Assembly: GCF_947494755.1 (NCBI RefSeq)
Contig: NZ_CANLVZ010000014.1
Coordinates: 50,809 to 114,808, forward strand
DNA length: 64,000 bases
DNA from: an uncultured Tateyamaria sp.
GTDB lineage: Bacteria > Pseudomonadota > Alphaproteobacteria > Rhodobacterales > Rhodobacteraceae
Direction: 5' to 3'
Shown: positions 35,177 to 44,421 of the stretch, one piece after another
How positions within the stretch are numbered: position 1 is the first letter of the stretch
Layout: each line of letters opens with the position of its first letter
Position numbers and translations under genes: made by a program
Notes under the pieces: model-generated
What the model was told of the DNA's origin: nothing
The model's database searches: none
The model's input: the letters and a program-made list of their open reading frames with translations, nothing else

Positions 35177-36802
35177 GTGCAGCAATTGCTAAATGTCTGG
35201 TTCGGCTTGGATATACGGCGGCAAATCACGGTGGTGGTCGCGACACTGGCGGTCGTCTTGGCGGTACTTGCGATGTCGCGCATCGCAACGTCACCGTCCC
35301 TGACGCTCCTTTATGCTGGCCTGGAAAGCGGCCCTGCCGGGGATGTCGTGAGTGCCCTTGAGCAACGCGGCATCGCGTTCGAGGTGCGGGGTGGATCGAT
35401 TTTTGTCGATAGTGCTGATCGCGATCAGTTGCGCATGACATTGGCCAGCGAAGGTCTGCCCACCAATAGCAGCCAAGGCTACGAGCTGCTCGATTCGCTG
35501 TCAGGTTTCGGAACGACATCGCAGATGTTTGACGCAGCCTATTGGCGCGCAAAAGAGGGTGAGTTGGCCCGAACAATTGCGTCTCAACCTCACATCGCCA
35601 TGGCACGGGTTCACATCGCCTCAACTGGGTCAAATCCGTTTCAACGCAGCGTGACACCAACGGCGTCCGTGTCGGTAACCCCAAATGGATCGGGACTTAC
35701 AACTGCTCAGGGCAAGGCCATTCGTTTTTTGGTATCGTCAGCGGTTGCCGGTTTGTCGTCTGACGACGTCGCTGTCATCGACGCGAATGGTAACCTGATT
35801 GGCGGTTCTGAAGACGTCGCACCGACCGGCGGTGCCGATGACAAAGCGCAAATGCTGCGCGAACGCGTCGAACGTCTGCTGGAGGCGCGCGTAGGTCCCG
35901 GCAACGCCATCGTCGAAGTCAGCGTCGACACGGTGACCGAGACCGAAGAAATTCGCGAGCGGCGGTTCGACCCGGATGGGCGCGTGGTGATCAGCACCGA
36001 TACCGAAGAGCGGACAAGCAACTCGAACGAAGCTGGGAATGGTAATGTAACCGTAGCATCGAACCTACCTGATGGGGACGGTGCGGAAGGCGATAGCGCG
36101 TCTTCCGAAAACTCAGAAACACGCGAGCGGATTAACTACGAAGTGTCCGAAACAGAGCGGGCAGTGGTGCGTGCGGCTGGTGCGATCAAACGCGTGACGG
36201 TCGCCGTTTTGGTCAACGATGCGACTCAGGAAGGTGAAGGTGCGGGGCCTGAAACCATTCCGCGAGGTGAGGAAGAGATCGAAGCACTGCGCGAGTTGGT
36301 GGCGTCCGCAGTTGGGTTTGACGAGACGCGCGGTGACATCATTACAATTAAATCGATGGCCTTGCAGTCGGTTGCGCCTTTGGGCACGCAAGTCCACTCA
36401 TCTTTTCTGGACAATTTCCACATCGACATCATGTCAGCGATCCAAATGGCCGTCCTGGCGGTTGTAGCTTTGGTCTTGGGGCTATTCGTGGTGCGACCCG
36501 TCTTGACGCGGACCCCAATTGCGCCCTTGAGTTTGCCACCGACAGAAGGTGAGGCATCAGGTGAACAACCCGCGCTTATGGGCGAGGTTGACGGCGCGTC
36601 GGATGGCTTTCTGAATATTCCGTTGGACTCAAACCTGGCTGCACCATCTGATTTGCCTGCTCTCAACTTTTCCGCTGAAGCGGGCGGTGCGCCGACCGCG
36701 TCGGCAGATCCCGTCGACCGGCTGCGCGCCATGATTGGTGATCGACAAGAAGAAACAGTCGAAATCCTGAGAAGCTGGCTTGAAGAAGAGGAGCGCGCTT
36801 GA
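35177..36802 (+). CDS. fliF: Flagellar MS-ring protein FliF
   Basis: FliF forms the membrane-embedded MS ring, the base on which the rod and C ring assemble. The 541-residue protein starts at GTG 35177 (MQQLLNVWFGLDIRRQITVV) behind GGAGGA at 35167-35172; an ATG at 35153 has no ribosome site. It has an N-terminal span, the YscJ/FliF domains with LYAGLESGPAGDVVSALEQR and NPFQRSVTPTASVSV, a variable acidic linker, and a second span at about residue 425. The C-terminal end MIGDRQEETVEILRSWLEEE is the FliG-binding tail. The stop overlaps the fliH start. Confidence 0.94.
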   Translation: MQQLLNVWFGLDIRRQITVVVATLAVVLAVLAMSRIATSPSLTLLYAGLESGPAGDVVSALEQRGIAFEVRGGSIFVDSADRDQLRMTLASEGLPTNSSQGYELLDSLSGFGTTSQMFDAAYWRAKEGELARTIASQPHIAMARVHIASTGSNPFQRSVTPTASVSVTPNGSGLTTAQGKAIRFLVSSAVAGLSSDDVAVIDANGNLIGGSEDVAPTGGADDKAQMLRERVERLLEARVGPGNAIVEVSVDTVTETEEIRERRFDPDGRVVISTDTEERTSNSNEAGNGNVTVASNLPDGDGAEGDSASSENSETRERINYEVSETERAVVRAAGAIKRVTVAVLVNDATQEGEGAGPETIPRGEEEIEALRELVASAVGFDETRGDIITIKSMALQSVAPLGTQVHSSFLDNFHIDIMSAIQMAVLAVVALVLGLFVVRPVLTRTPIAPLSLPPTEGEASGEQPALMGEVDGASDGFLNIPLDSNLAAPSDLPALNFSAEAGGAPTASADPVDRLRAMIGDRQEETVEILRSWLEEEERA

Positions 36803-37401
36803 TGTCAGCAGCACACCTCTTTCAGGATTTTGGGACGATAAGACCGACCACCGCCAGCAAGTCGCTTTTGTCAGTTGAAGAAATCGAGGAACTCAAGCTG
36901 CAAGCGTTTGAGAACGGATATCAGGCTGGCTGGGAGGACGCGATAAAGGCGCAATCCAATACGCTGACGCATGTCTCCAGCGGTCTGGCTTCAAGTTTGC
37001 AGGCCGCGTCGTTTGAGTACCACGAATTGCGCGCGGCGATGACGGCGTCGGTTCAGACCATTATGACTCAAGTCACCCGCAAAATTCTCCCGCAGGCTGC
37101 GCAACAGAGTCTTGGCGCGCACATCCAGGACGTCATTTTGGATGCTGCACGAAAAAACCTGGATCGACCCATCGAACTCGCGATTGCGACGGCGAACGAA
37201 GAGGCTGTGCGTGCGGTCCTATCTGACAACGTACCGGCACCGTTCGAGGTTGTTGCTGATGATCTGATGGGTCCGACGCAGGTCGTATTACGTCTGGGCG
37301 ACCGAGAGATTGAGGTGGATTTGGACAGGGTCGTTGCCGACATCACAAACGAAATTTCAACGTTCTTTGAAACGCAAATGCCACAGGTGACTGATGAATG
37401 A
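36802..37401 (+). CDS. fliH: Flagellar assembly protein FliH-like
   Basis: FliH regulates the export ATPase FliI and links it to the C ring. The 199-residue protein starts MSAAHLFQDFGTIRPTTASK. It has a helical segment with EELKLQAFENGYQAGWEDAI, the usual GYQxGxxxA beginning of FliH helices, and a C-terminal domain with MGPTQVVLRLGDREIEVDLD. Position between fliF and fliN fits. The ATG overlaps the fliF stop by one base and the 3' end overlaps fliN by 8 bases. Neither fliI nor fliG is present in this cluster. Confidence 0.82.
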   Translation: MSAAHLFQDFGTIRPTTASKSLLSVEEIEELKLQAFENGYQAGWEDAIKAQSNTLTHVSSGLASSLQAASFEYHELRAAMTASVQTIMTQVTRKILPQAAQQSLGAHIQDVILDAARKNLDRPIELAIATANEEAVRAVLSDNVPAPFEVVADDLMGPTQVVLRLGDREIEVDLDRVVADITNEISTFFETQMPQVTDE

Positions 37402-37687
37402 TTTACCCAATACGCAAACACTGGCCTCCGACACGCACAACCCGTTCACGGCCGTCCCAATCGAGATCACCGTGTCGGTCGGTCGGGCCAGGCCCATGGT
37501 TCGCGACTTGGTTATGCTAGGGTCGAATGCGGTCCTGACCTTGGACAAACGCGTCGATGACCCGGTTGACCTTTTTGTCGGCAACAAGCTGATCGCCCGC
37601 GGAAAGCTGGAAGAGGCCGACGGTGATGACGATGGCCAGCTGGTCGTGAGACTGACTGAAATCATCGACCTTGGGTCGAGCATTTGA
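37394..37687 (+). CDS. fliN: Flagellar motor switch protein FliN
   Basis: FliN forms the lower part of the C ring, where it supports switching and export. The 97-residue protein is a single SpoA domain: VPIEITVSVGRARPMVRDLV, then LDKRVDDPVDLFVGNKLIAR and the ending VVRLTEIIDLGSSI. Length is normal for short alphaproteobacterial FliN. fliM and fliG, its C-ring partners, are not in the window. It overlaps fliH and precedes fliP by 4 bases. Confidence 0.93.
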   Translation: MNDLPNTQTLASDTHNPFTAVPIEITVSVGRARPMVRDLVMLGSNAVLTLDKRVDDPVDLFVGNKLIARGKLEEADGDDDGQLVVRLTEIIDLGSSI

Positions 37688-37691
37688 TGCG

Positions 37692-38417
37692 ATGAAGCTG
37701 CGTATCATTTTATTGGGGATTGTCTGCCTTCTCCCGACAGGGGCTTTGGCTCAAGATATCGCGATCTCACTTGGTGATGAGAATTCGTTAAGCGCCAGGA
37801 CGTTGCAACTCATCGCTCTGATCACAGTGCTGAGCCTCGCGCCAGGGCTGGCCATAATGGTAACGTGCTTCCCCTTTCTGGTGACTGTGCTCTCCATTTT
37901 GAGACAGGCAATCGGGCTTCAGCAATCGCCCCCAAACATGTTGATCGTAAGTCTTGCGCTGTTTCTCACGTATTTCGTGATGGAGCCTGTCTTTATGCAG
38001 GCTTGGACCGATGGGCTTCAACCATTGACGAAAAACTTGATAGACGTGGAAACCGCATTTGCACGAACGATTGAACCCTTTCGCGGTTTCATGTCCGCGC
38101 GTCTGGATGCCGACACTTTTGGCGCTATGGCCGACCTCAGACCAGATACGCAAGGGCTTGAGCTATCACCAGATGCCCCGCTGTCGGTTTTGGTGCCCAG
38201 TTTCCTATTGTCCGAGATCGCGAGAGCGTTTCAGATCGGGTTTTTGATTTTTTTGCCATTCTTAATCATCGATTTGGTCGCAGCGGCCGTGCTGATGAGC
38301 ATGGGGATGATGATGGTACCACCTGCAATCGTCTCGTTGCCGTTTAAACTTGCGTTCTTTGTTGTCGCAGATGGTTGGAGCCTTATTGCCGGTAGCTTGG
38401 TTCGCAGCTACTTTTGA
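37692..38417 (+). CDS. fliP: Flagellar type III export protein FliP
   Basis: FliP is a core channel subunit of the flagellar export gate with FliQ and FliR. The 241-residue protein has a signal peptide (MKLRIILLGIVCLLPTGALA), four spans and the signature stretches MVTCFPFLVTVLSILRQAIG, SPPNMLIVSLALFLTYFVM and FQIGFLIFLPFLIIDLVAAA. It ends with LPFKLAFFVVADGWSLIAGS. fliQ and fliR do not follow; instead a convergent operon ends at 38532. Start at ATG 37692, 4 bases after fliN. Confidence 0.95.
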   Translation: MKLRIILLGIVCLLPTGALAQDIAISLGDENSLSARTLQLIALITVLSLAPGLAIMVTCFPFLVTVLSILRQAIGLQQSPPNMLIVSLALFLTYFVMEPVFMQAWTDGLQPLTKNLIDVETAFARTIEPFRGFMSARLDADTFGAMADLRPDTQGLELSPDAPLSVLVPSFLLSEIARAFQIGFLIFLPFLIIDLVAAAVLMSMGMMMVPPAIVSLPFKLAFFVVADGWSLIAGSLVRSYF

Positions 38418-38433
38418 CGGGCGAAACGGCAAG

Positions 38434-38453
38434 GCCAAATGACACTATTTGGC
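38434..38453. terminator. Hairpin between convergent fliP and flgI
   Basis: GCCAAAT (38434-38440) and ATTTGGC (38447-38453) pair perfectly around a 6-base loop, with GTCGTTT behind it. It lies 16 bases past the fliP stop in the 114-base convergent gap and may stop transcription from either side. Confidence 0.45.
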
Positions 38454-38531
38454 GTCGTTTCAAGACAGCCGTATTGGATTTAAGAGTGTTGGCAAGTATC
38501 CAGAGAGTGGCTCCACACCTTGCATGTTCTC

Positions 38532-39632
38532 TTATCGCACTACGAATTCTGCATGCAAGGCGCCGGCTGCTTTGATACTCTTCAGAATGTCGATCATGTC
38601 GCGAGGCGCGACTCCAAGCGCATTCAGACCTGCAATGACCTCGGACAAAGACGCACCGTCTGGCACTTCGGCGAGGCTGGGCCCTTCTTCGTCCTCAATG
38701 TCGACCGTCGTCCGAGGAACCACAACGGTCTCGCCCTGCGCGAAGGGATTCGGTTGCACGGTGATAGGCTGTTCTTGGATACGTAAGGTGAGATTGCCTT
38801 GCGACACAGCAACCCGCGATATTCGCACATCATCGCCCATCACAATTGTACCCGACCTTTGATCCACGACCACACGGGCCTTTCGTTCAGGTTCAACTGC
38901 GATATTTTCAATGCGTCCCAAGGCATGTGCAACTGACCGCATACGGGTCCGAGGCACGTTCAGACTGACTGTGCCAGAATCCAGCATGGTCGCGACCTGC
39001 CGTCCAAAATCATTGTTAATCGCGCTTTCAATCCGAGCGGCAGTGGTAAAGTCGGCGTCGCGCAAGGCGAGCCGCATGTCCGTGAGGCTGCTGAGTTCAA
39101 AGTCGATCTCACGTTCCACACGAGCACCCGACGGAATCACGCCAGAGGTTGGAACGCCTTGTGTTACGCGTGCCCCATCACCTTCTGCCACTGCGCCGCC
39201 TGCGATAATGGTGCCTTGCGCCACCGCATATATTTCACCATCGGCGGCGTTCATGGGCGTCATAATCAGGGTTCCGCCTAACAGGCTTTTGGCATCACCA
39301 ATTGCCGAAACCGTCACATCGATCTGAGATCCGCTCCTGGCAAATGGCGGCAGCGCGGATGTGACAAATACAGCTGCAACATTCTTCGGTCGAAATTGCT
39401 CGCCGGTAACATTGATCCCAAGACGTTCCAAAATGTTGGTCATGATGTCTTCGGTGAATGGCGCGTTGCGCAGTCCATCTCCGGTTCCATCAAGGCCTAC
39501 CACCAGCCCATAGCCAACCAAGTCATTTCCACGAACGCCGTCGAACTCAACCAGATCCTTAATGCGCACGGAACTGGCATCAGCGACCTGAGCGCAGAAA
39601 AGAGTGATCAGAAAGAAAGAGAGCCACCTCAT
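38532..39632 (-). CDS. flgI: Flagellar P-ring protein FlgI
   Basis: FlgI builds the periplasmic P ring around the rod. The 366-residue protein has a signal peptide (MRWLSFFLITLFCAQVADA) and the standard FlgI start RIKDLVEFDGVRGNDLVGYG, then NVAAVFVTSALPPFARSGS and GGTLIMTPMNAADGEIYAVA. It ends with LNALGVAPRDMIDILKSIKA and FVVR. The length is normal. Its start overlaps the flgL stop by 4 bases; it is last in the flgE-flgK-flgL-flgI run. Confidence 0.95.
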   Translation of the reverse strand: MRWLSFFLITLFCAQVADASSVRIKDLVEFDGVRGNDLVGYGLVVGLDGTGDGLRNAPFTEDIMTNILERLGINVTGEQFRPKNVAAVFVTSALPPFARSGSQIDVTVSAIGDAKSLLGGTLIMTPMNAADGEIYAVAQGTIIAGGAVAEGDGARVTQGVPTSGVIPSGARVEREIDFELSSLTDMRLALRDADFTTAARIESAINNDFGRQVATMLDSGTVSLNVPRTRMRSVAHALGRIENIAVEPERKARVVVDQRSGTIVMGDDVRISRVAVSQGNLTLRIQEQPITVQPNPFAQGETVVVPRTTVDIEDEEGPSLAEVPDGASLSEVIAGLNALGVAPRDMIDILKSIKAAGALHAEFVVR

Positions 39633-40636
39633 CGAACGAAGTTCACAAACGATAGATCTGACATGCGCGCGGTGACGGTATATAGACTTTGAAGTTGAAA
39701 TTGGACTGCCTCCAGTTCAGTTGCTGTCTCGTAGGGATCTGCCTGCAACAAAGCGCCCTTCGCAAATTGCAGCGATGTTTGTTCAGTCGCGTTTCTGGCT
39801 CCAACCTCATCGATGCGTGCCTGCGCTGATCCAATCTTGGCACGCAAAGCGGTCATATCGGTTTGCGTGGAAAAGAGACTGCGGCCTGCCTCGGCGAGCA
39901 GTTCCTGACGATCTGTTGCGCTGAAAGAAAACGCGGCATCTCCAGTGATGGCGGCAAGTGCATACTGCTTGATGATGTCTTTGAATATCGGATCGTCGCC
40001 CTTGATCTGCACGGAAACCTTCTCGTTTTGGCCAATCCGCAGCGGAGCTATTTCGGTCGCGGAGCCAGTGTAGGCCGTCGCTACAAATCCAGCGGGATCA
40101 TTGAACCAGATCTCTGCTGCGGTTCGCAGGTCCTGGGGCGTCGCTGCTCCGGCAGTCGCGGCGCGGAGACCGTCCAGAATGACTTCCGCATCTGCCATCG
40201 GCCGCTGATTCGTCGCATCACCAGCAAAGAGGCTGCGCCCACCCACACTGGTATTCAGTACGCCCACGATATTGGCCAGCTGAGATTCTGCATCATCGGA
40301 AAACTGGTCCAGAACCGAACCGGTCGCATTTGATGAAATCTTGAGCAGCGAGGTCCCAAAACTCTCACTGCTATCACTGACCCTTTCCAATGATAGCTGA
40401 ATGGATTCAGCGTATTGCGCAGCCTCTGTGGTCGCCACGCGAAAACCCGACAGCGTCTTAAGATCTCGTTCGATGTCGCTCAGATAGCTGGTGTTGCCGG
40501 CGAGGACCGATTTCACGTCGCTGACTTGCCCGGTTGCCAACTCCTCGTTGAGGCGTGTCATGTTGGCCTTCAACGCGGCACCTTGGCGTTGAAGCATAAA
40601 AGTTTGGGCGAGGTCACCAAGGGAAAAACTGCTCAT
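39629..40636 (-). CDS. flgL: Hook-filament junction protein FlgL
   Basis: FlgL (HAP3) connects hook and filament. The 335-residue protein starts MSSFSLGDLAQTFMLQRQGA. It has flagellin-like coiled ends, with LNEELATGQVSDVKSVLAGN near the N-terminus and a C-terminal helix ending YTVTARMSDLSFVNFVR. The middle has SVGGRSLFAGDATNQRPMAD, typical of FlgL. The ATG at 40636 lies just after the flgK stop (TTTGACAATG); a TTG two codons upstream is possible. It is encoded with flgK and flgI. Confidence 0.9.
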   Translation of the reverse strand: MSSFSLGDLAQTFMLQRQGAALKANMTRLNEELATGQVSDVKSVLAGNTSYLSDIERDLKTLSGFRVATTEAAQYAESIQLSLERVSDSSESFGTSLLKISSNATGSVLDQFSDDAESQLANIVGVLNTSVGGRSLFAGDATNQRPMADAEVILDGLRAATAGAATPQDLRTAAEIWFNDPAGFVATAYTGSATEIAPLRIGQNEKVSVQIKGDDPIFKDIIKQYALAAITGDAAFSFSATDRQELLAEAGRSLFSTQTDMTALRAKIGSAQARIDEVGARNATEQTSLQFAKGALLQADPYETATELEAVQFQLQSLYTVTARMSDLSFVNFVR

Positions 40637-40638
40637 TG

Positions 40639-42093
40639 TCAAATCCTTAAGAGGGTGTCGAACATCTGATCGACCGTTTCAATGACACGCGCGTTGGCCG
40701 CATATGCCTGCTCGATGATCATCAGGTTTTGCAACTCGGCGTCGGTATCTACGCCATCGGCAAGTTCCAATTGGGTCAGCTCGTAAAACTGTGCCGAGGC
40801 GAAGCCGAGTTGCTGATCCTCTCGCAACCGATCCGCCCCGAGTTGCGAAGAAAAGCGCGCGGTCAGCTCGGGTGCCGTCAGCGGGGGCGACCCGAAACCG
40901 CCTGAGTTCACCACGCGAGATATCGTCAGTGCATCTGACAAGGCATTGAGAAGTATCGCATTTCCAGATGAACCAGCCGCGAGTGCCCCCAACCCATCGC
41001 GTATCCGCCAGACATCGCCGCCTTGCGTGGGGTCGACCAATTCATTGATCTCAATGCGATTGGCCAGTCCTGTCTCTTGTAATGGGTCAAGTGCCGCGCC
41101 ACGGTCGGTGAACAGGCCGGGGTCAACTGCTGACAGCGTTGGATCGACGGCAGGATCTTGAAACCGTTCAATAATGTCTCGTGCAAGTGCATCGATCTTG
41201 ATTTGTGCTTCAGGCGCGCGTTCGTCGCGAATTTCAAATTGAGCTCCGAGCGTACCGCCGTGAAGTCGCCCCAACTCCGAAGATGTGTTGAGTGCGAACC
41301 CGTTGATTGTCAGACCAGACAGCGTGCCATCGTCAATCGACATATATGGTGTAACGATATTGGCGGGCTCAAAACCGATTTCCACAGCGCGGCCATCCAA
41401 TAGGATCGACCCACCCGTCGAATATAGAGCAACCGCACCGTGATCGCGATTTACCGTTCGCACTGGAACCATTTCGCTGACTTCGTCGATCAGTATCCTG
41501 CGTTGATCCTGCAACGCGGACGAATCCATATTCTGGTTGTTGGTCGCTGTGATCCGAACGTTCAGTGTTTCGATACTTTTGAGTGTGTCATTCAGGCGCG
41601 TAACTTGATCCGCGATGTTGCGATCCGCATCTGTGCGTTCTGATTGGATGCCATCCGCGACCAACTTGATGGCGCGGCCGAGGTCGCGTGCCCCATGTGC
41701 TGCGCTATCCAATCGCTCAAGGGCGTCCGGACGGCTGCTGGCCGTGATCAGCGCATTCTCGAAATCGGCCAGTCGCGCTGACAAAGATCCCGCTTGATCG
41801 GGCGTGCCCACCAGATCCTCAATCCGGTTGAAGTACGATGTCGTTTCGGATCGATAGCCGAATTCCGAACCGGCCAACCGTCGATCAGAGACGATCTGTG
41901 CGTCAACGTGGCGCTGAATTCCGTTGATCCTGACCCCACCGATGTCGCCGATGCTGTAGGATCCGATGGACAGGGTTCGGCGCGCGTATCCTGGAGTTGA
42001 TGCGTTCGCGATATTGCTCGACACCAATTCAGAGGCGCGTCCGGCAGCCCGCAGCCCGGACATGGCGGAATTCAATGCGCTTGTGATCGTCAT
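40639..42093 (-). CDS. flgK: Hook-associated protein FlgK
   Basis: FlgK (HAP1) is the other hook-filament junction protein. The 484-residue protein begins with the rod/hook-type N-terminal helix SALNSAMSGLRAAGRASELV and SSNIANASTPGYARRTLSIG. It ends with the matching C-terminal helix LMIIEQAYAANARVIETVDQ and MFDTLLRI. Length is typical. The 45-base gap from flgE contains a GC-rich hairpin (42117-42135) that may tune expression downstream of the hook gene. Confidence 0.94.
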   Translation of the reverse strand: MTITSALNSAMSGLRAAGRASELVSSNIANASTPGYARRTLSIGSYSIGDIGGVRINGIQRHVDAQIVSDRRLAGSEFGYRSETTSYFNRIEDLVGTPDQAGSLSARLADFENALITASSRPDALERLDSAAHGARDLGRAIKLVADGIQSERTDADRNIADQVTRLNDTLKSIETLNVRITATNNQNMDSSALQDQRRILIDEVSEMVPVRTVNRDHGAVALYSTGGSILLDGRAVEIGFEPANIVTPYMSIDDGTLSGLTINGFALNTSSELGRLHGGTLGAQFEIRDERAPEAQIKIDALARDIIERFQDPAVDPTLSAVDPGLFTDRGAALDPLQETGLANRIEINELVDPTQGGDVWRIRDGLGALAAGSSGNAILLNALSDALTISRVVNSGGFGSPPLTAPELTARFSSQLGADRLREDQQLGFASAQFYELTQLELADGVDTDAELQNLMIIEQAYAANARVIETVDQMFDTLLRI

Positions 42094-42116
42094 GGCAAGG
42101 TGTTCCGTTTCTGTTG

Positions 42117-42135
42117 GCGGGCCGCGAGAGCCCGC
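42117..42135 (-). other. Stem-loop between flgE and flgK
   Basis: GCGGGC (42117-42122) pairs with GCCCGC (42130-42135) around a 7-base loop, in the 45-base gap after flgE. No T-run follows on the minus strand, so partial attenuation or mRNA protection is more likely than full termination. Structure seen; role inferred. Confidence 0.4.
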
Positions 42136-42138
42136 GGG

Positions 42139-43458
42139 TTAACGTTTGATGTTCGTCGTTTCCTGCAGCATCTCGTCCACGGTCTGGATCACTTTTGCAT
42201 TCGAGGAGTACGCCCGCTGGGTCTGGATCATGGCGGTAAGTTCGCCCGCCACATCAACCGCGGATTCCTCACGCGCATAGGAGACGATGTCACCAGTGGG
42301 GCCGTCACCTGCATCCCAGAGAAAGAAGCTTCCGCTTTCAGGGGATGGCAAATACGTCTGCTGATCCAGAGCGACCATTCCATTGGGATTGGGCAAGTCC
42401 ACCAAGGGGATCTGATAGATCGTCCGGTTGATCCCGGTGTCGAAGAACGCAGTGACAAAGCCGTTCGCATCGACCTCGACATTGGTCATGTTACCGACCG
42501 GTGAGCCGTCTTTGGAAATCGACACAGGCGCAAAGCTGTCGGAGAGCTGTGTGATCCCATCGCTGTCACCCAACTGTCCGATGTTGATTTCCAGAGGGCC
42601 ACCTTCGGCTGCAATGACGATGTTGCCAGTTGCCGGATCATAGGCGCCCCCAATGGCCGCGGGTGTCATCGCAACCGATGCCAATGTACCGCCGGATGTC
42701 CGGCTGTCGTCGAACGTCAGAACGTATTCGCCAATGACCGCGCCGCCCAATGCCGAGTCAGACAGTTGCATCGTCCACTCGTTCGAAGAAGCAGACCCTG
42801 AGGCCGGCACAGTTGGGGTGAAACTGATGTTGATGTTTTCCGATGTGCCCAGGTTGTCAAAATACTCAACCGACAGGTTCTGGGTATCCCCTGGCGCGCC
42901 TGGATCCGTGTCGGTTGCGGGCAGGTTCAGCCCTAGTGACAGCTTGGTCGTCGGTTCGCCAGAAAACTGGTTCACGTTGATCTGTACAGGTTCGAGCCCA
43001 TCGGCAGTATCACGTGGAAATGTCGGTATTGTCCCATCAGGCAGAGCGGGCCAACCCAACAGAACAAGCCCAGAGTCGGAGCGCAGATACCCTTCTGCAT
43101 CCGTACGGAACGAGCCGGTCGTTGTCAGGTACATCTGACTGTCGCCGTTGCTGTTATTGATGTCGGTGGCCTGCGCCACCGGCAACATGCCTCGCCCTCT
43201 GACTGCAAGGTCGGTGGCGTTCGCGGTCGACACAAGCGACCCGCTTTGGTCAATCAGTCGGGACGTTGTCGCGCGCACCCCGCCTGCGGAGTATGAACCC
43301 GATCCCGACCCTGAGATAACCATGGAATGGAAATCAGTCTGGACACGCTTGTACCCATAGGTCGACGAGTTCGCGATATTGTCGGAGATGGACGCAAGAC
43401 GCGTGGCATTCGATTGAAGCCCCGCAACACCTGCATTGAGCGACGAAGAAATTGTCAT
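42139..43458 (-). CDS. flgE: Flagellar hook protein FlgE
   Basis: FlgE polymerises into the hook. The 439-residue protein starts MTISSSLNAGVAGLQSNATR, followed by the hook/rod motif SISDNIANSSTYGYKRVQTD. It ends with the paired C-terminal helix LTAMIQTQRAYSSNAKVIQT and VDEMLQETTNIKR. The middle is rich in D, G, S and T, as in hook proteins. I chose the ATG at 43458; an upstream start 7 codons earlier is possible. A CtrA-like box lies 54 bases upstream. It begins the flgE-flgK-flgL-flgI operon. Confidence 0.94.
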   Translation of the reverse strand: MTISSSLNAGVAGLQSNATRLASISDNIANSSTYGYKRVQTDFHSMVISGSGSGSYSAGGVRATTSRLIDQSGSLVSTANATDLAVRGRGMLPVAQATDINNSNGDSQMYLTTTGSFRTDAEGYLRSDSGLVLLGWPALPDGTIPTFPRDTADGLEPVQINVNQFSGEPTTKLSLGLNLPATDTDPGAPGDTQNLSVEYFDNLGTSENINISFTPTVPASGSASSNEWTMQLSDSALGGAVIGEYVLTFDDSRTSGGTLASVAMTPAAIGGAYDPATGNIVIAAEGGPLEINIGQLGDSDGITQLSDSFAPVSISKDGSPVGNMTNVEVDANGFVTAFFDTGINRTIYQIPLVDLPNPNGMVALDQQTYLPSPESGSFFLWDAGDGPTGDIVSYAREESAVDVAGELTAMIQTQRAYSSNAKVIQTVDEMLQETTNIKR

Positions 43459-43512
43459 GGATACGCCTTTCTGCTGCATCGACTTGATGGTGCCACAGTT
43501 AGGCCTCTGCTC

Positions 43513-43527
43513 TTAACGTCAGGCTAA
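43513..43527 (-). promoter_or_regulatory. CtrA-like box upstream of flgE
   Basis: Read on the minus strand, TTAG-CCTGACG-TTAA (43527 to 43513) matches the CtrA pattern TTAA-N7-TTAA in all but one base. It lies 54 bases before the flgE start, similar to the box before motB. Direct sequence match; regulation by CtrA is inferred. Confidence 0.55.
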
Positions 43528-43546
43528 CAGATAAAATCCAACCTAT

Positions 43547-44371
43547 TCATTCGCGCAGCAAAATGATTTCCAGCCGGTCGTTCCGTACGGCCATGGTATT
43601 GGGGACGGCCGGTTCACGATCCGCATGGCCCGTCACACGCTGCATCCGGCCCGGCGCAACGCCGAATTGCTCAAGCAATTTTCGCATCTGCGTCGCTCGA
43701 GCCGCTGAGGATTGCCATGTCGAATTGTTCGCAACCACAATGGCTTGGGTCGGCACGTGGCCATTGATTGCGATGCCGTTGTCCACCGTCGCGGTCGACG
43801 CGGCAATCCATTCCGTCAGATCGATCAGCATTTGCGTGGGTGTTTCGGTGCCCGACTCAAATATCGCAGACCGTTCGCTTGCAAAGACCTCAATCACCAG
43901 GCCCTCGTCCGTCAACTCCGTCACGATATGCTGGAAATCATTGTCCATCAGCTTGGATTCGCCACCATGCCCGATCAGGCGGGCTTCGAGTGACTGAAAC
44001 ACCTCATCTTCGGCGGCTCTGTCCTCTCCGAGTTCACCACGCGCCTCACGGGCTTCGGTGGGGCGCTGCGAAGATGCACCTGTTCCGTTCTGAGGCAGCG
44101 TATTTTCGGAAAACACGCTGTCACCCCCAAAGCTGCCATCACCACCACCCGAAACGCGACTGATGGGGATTGTGGGCGAAAAGTAGTCGGCAATGCCTTT
44201 GCGCTGTTTTTCGGTCGTGGCATTCAAAAGCCACATCAGCATGAAGAACGCCATCATGGCCGTCACAAAGTCCGCATACGCGACTTTCCAGGCCCCGCCG
44301 TGGTGGCCACCACCCTGAATGACTTTCTTTCGCTTGATGATGATCGGTTGCGCGTTCGCCTGCACCGTCAT
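43547..44371 (-). CDS. motB: Flagellar motor protein MotB
   Basis: MotB pairs with MotA and anchors the stator to peptidoglycan. The 274-residue protein has a basic N-terminus with the GGGHHGGAWKVAYADFVTAM stretch, whose aspartate near the start of the single span is the proton-binding residue. After a linker comes an OmpA-like domain (FESGTETPTQMLIDLTEWIA; RVTGHADREPAVPNTMAVRN). The spacing ATYADFVTAMMAFF-like is standard for MotB. The ATG at 44371 has GAGG in front; a GTG 8 codons upstream is less likely. It starts 88 bases before flgE's region and has its own CtrA-like box. Confidence 0.95.
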   Translation of the reverse strand: MTVQANAQPIIIKRKKVIQGGGHHGGAWKVAYADFVTAMMAFFMLMWLLNATTEKQRKGIADYFSPTIPISRVSGGGDGSFGGDSVFSENTLPQNGTGASSQRPTEAREARGELGEDRAAEDEVFQSLEARLIGHGGESKLMDNDFQHIVTELTDEGLVIEVFASERSAIFESGTETPTQMLIDLTEWIAASTATVDNGIAINGHVPTQAIVVANNSTWQSSAARATQMRKLLEQFGVAPGRMQRVTGHADREPAVPNTMAVRNDRLEIILLRE

Positions 44372-44421
44372 GGCCCGTACCTCGGTTTTTCTCACCCGAG
44401 GAGTTTTGTAGAGCAGGGGCC

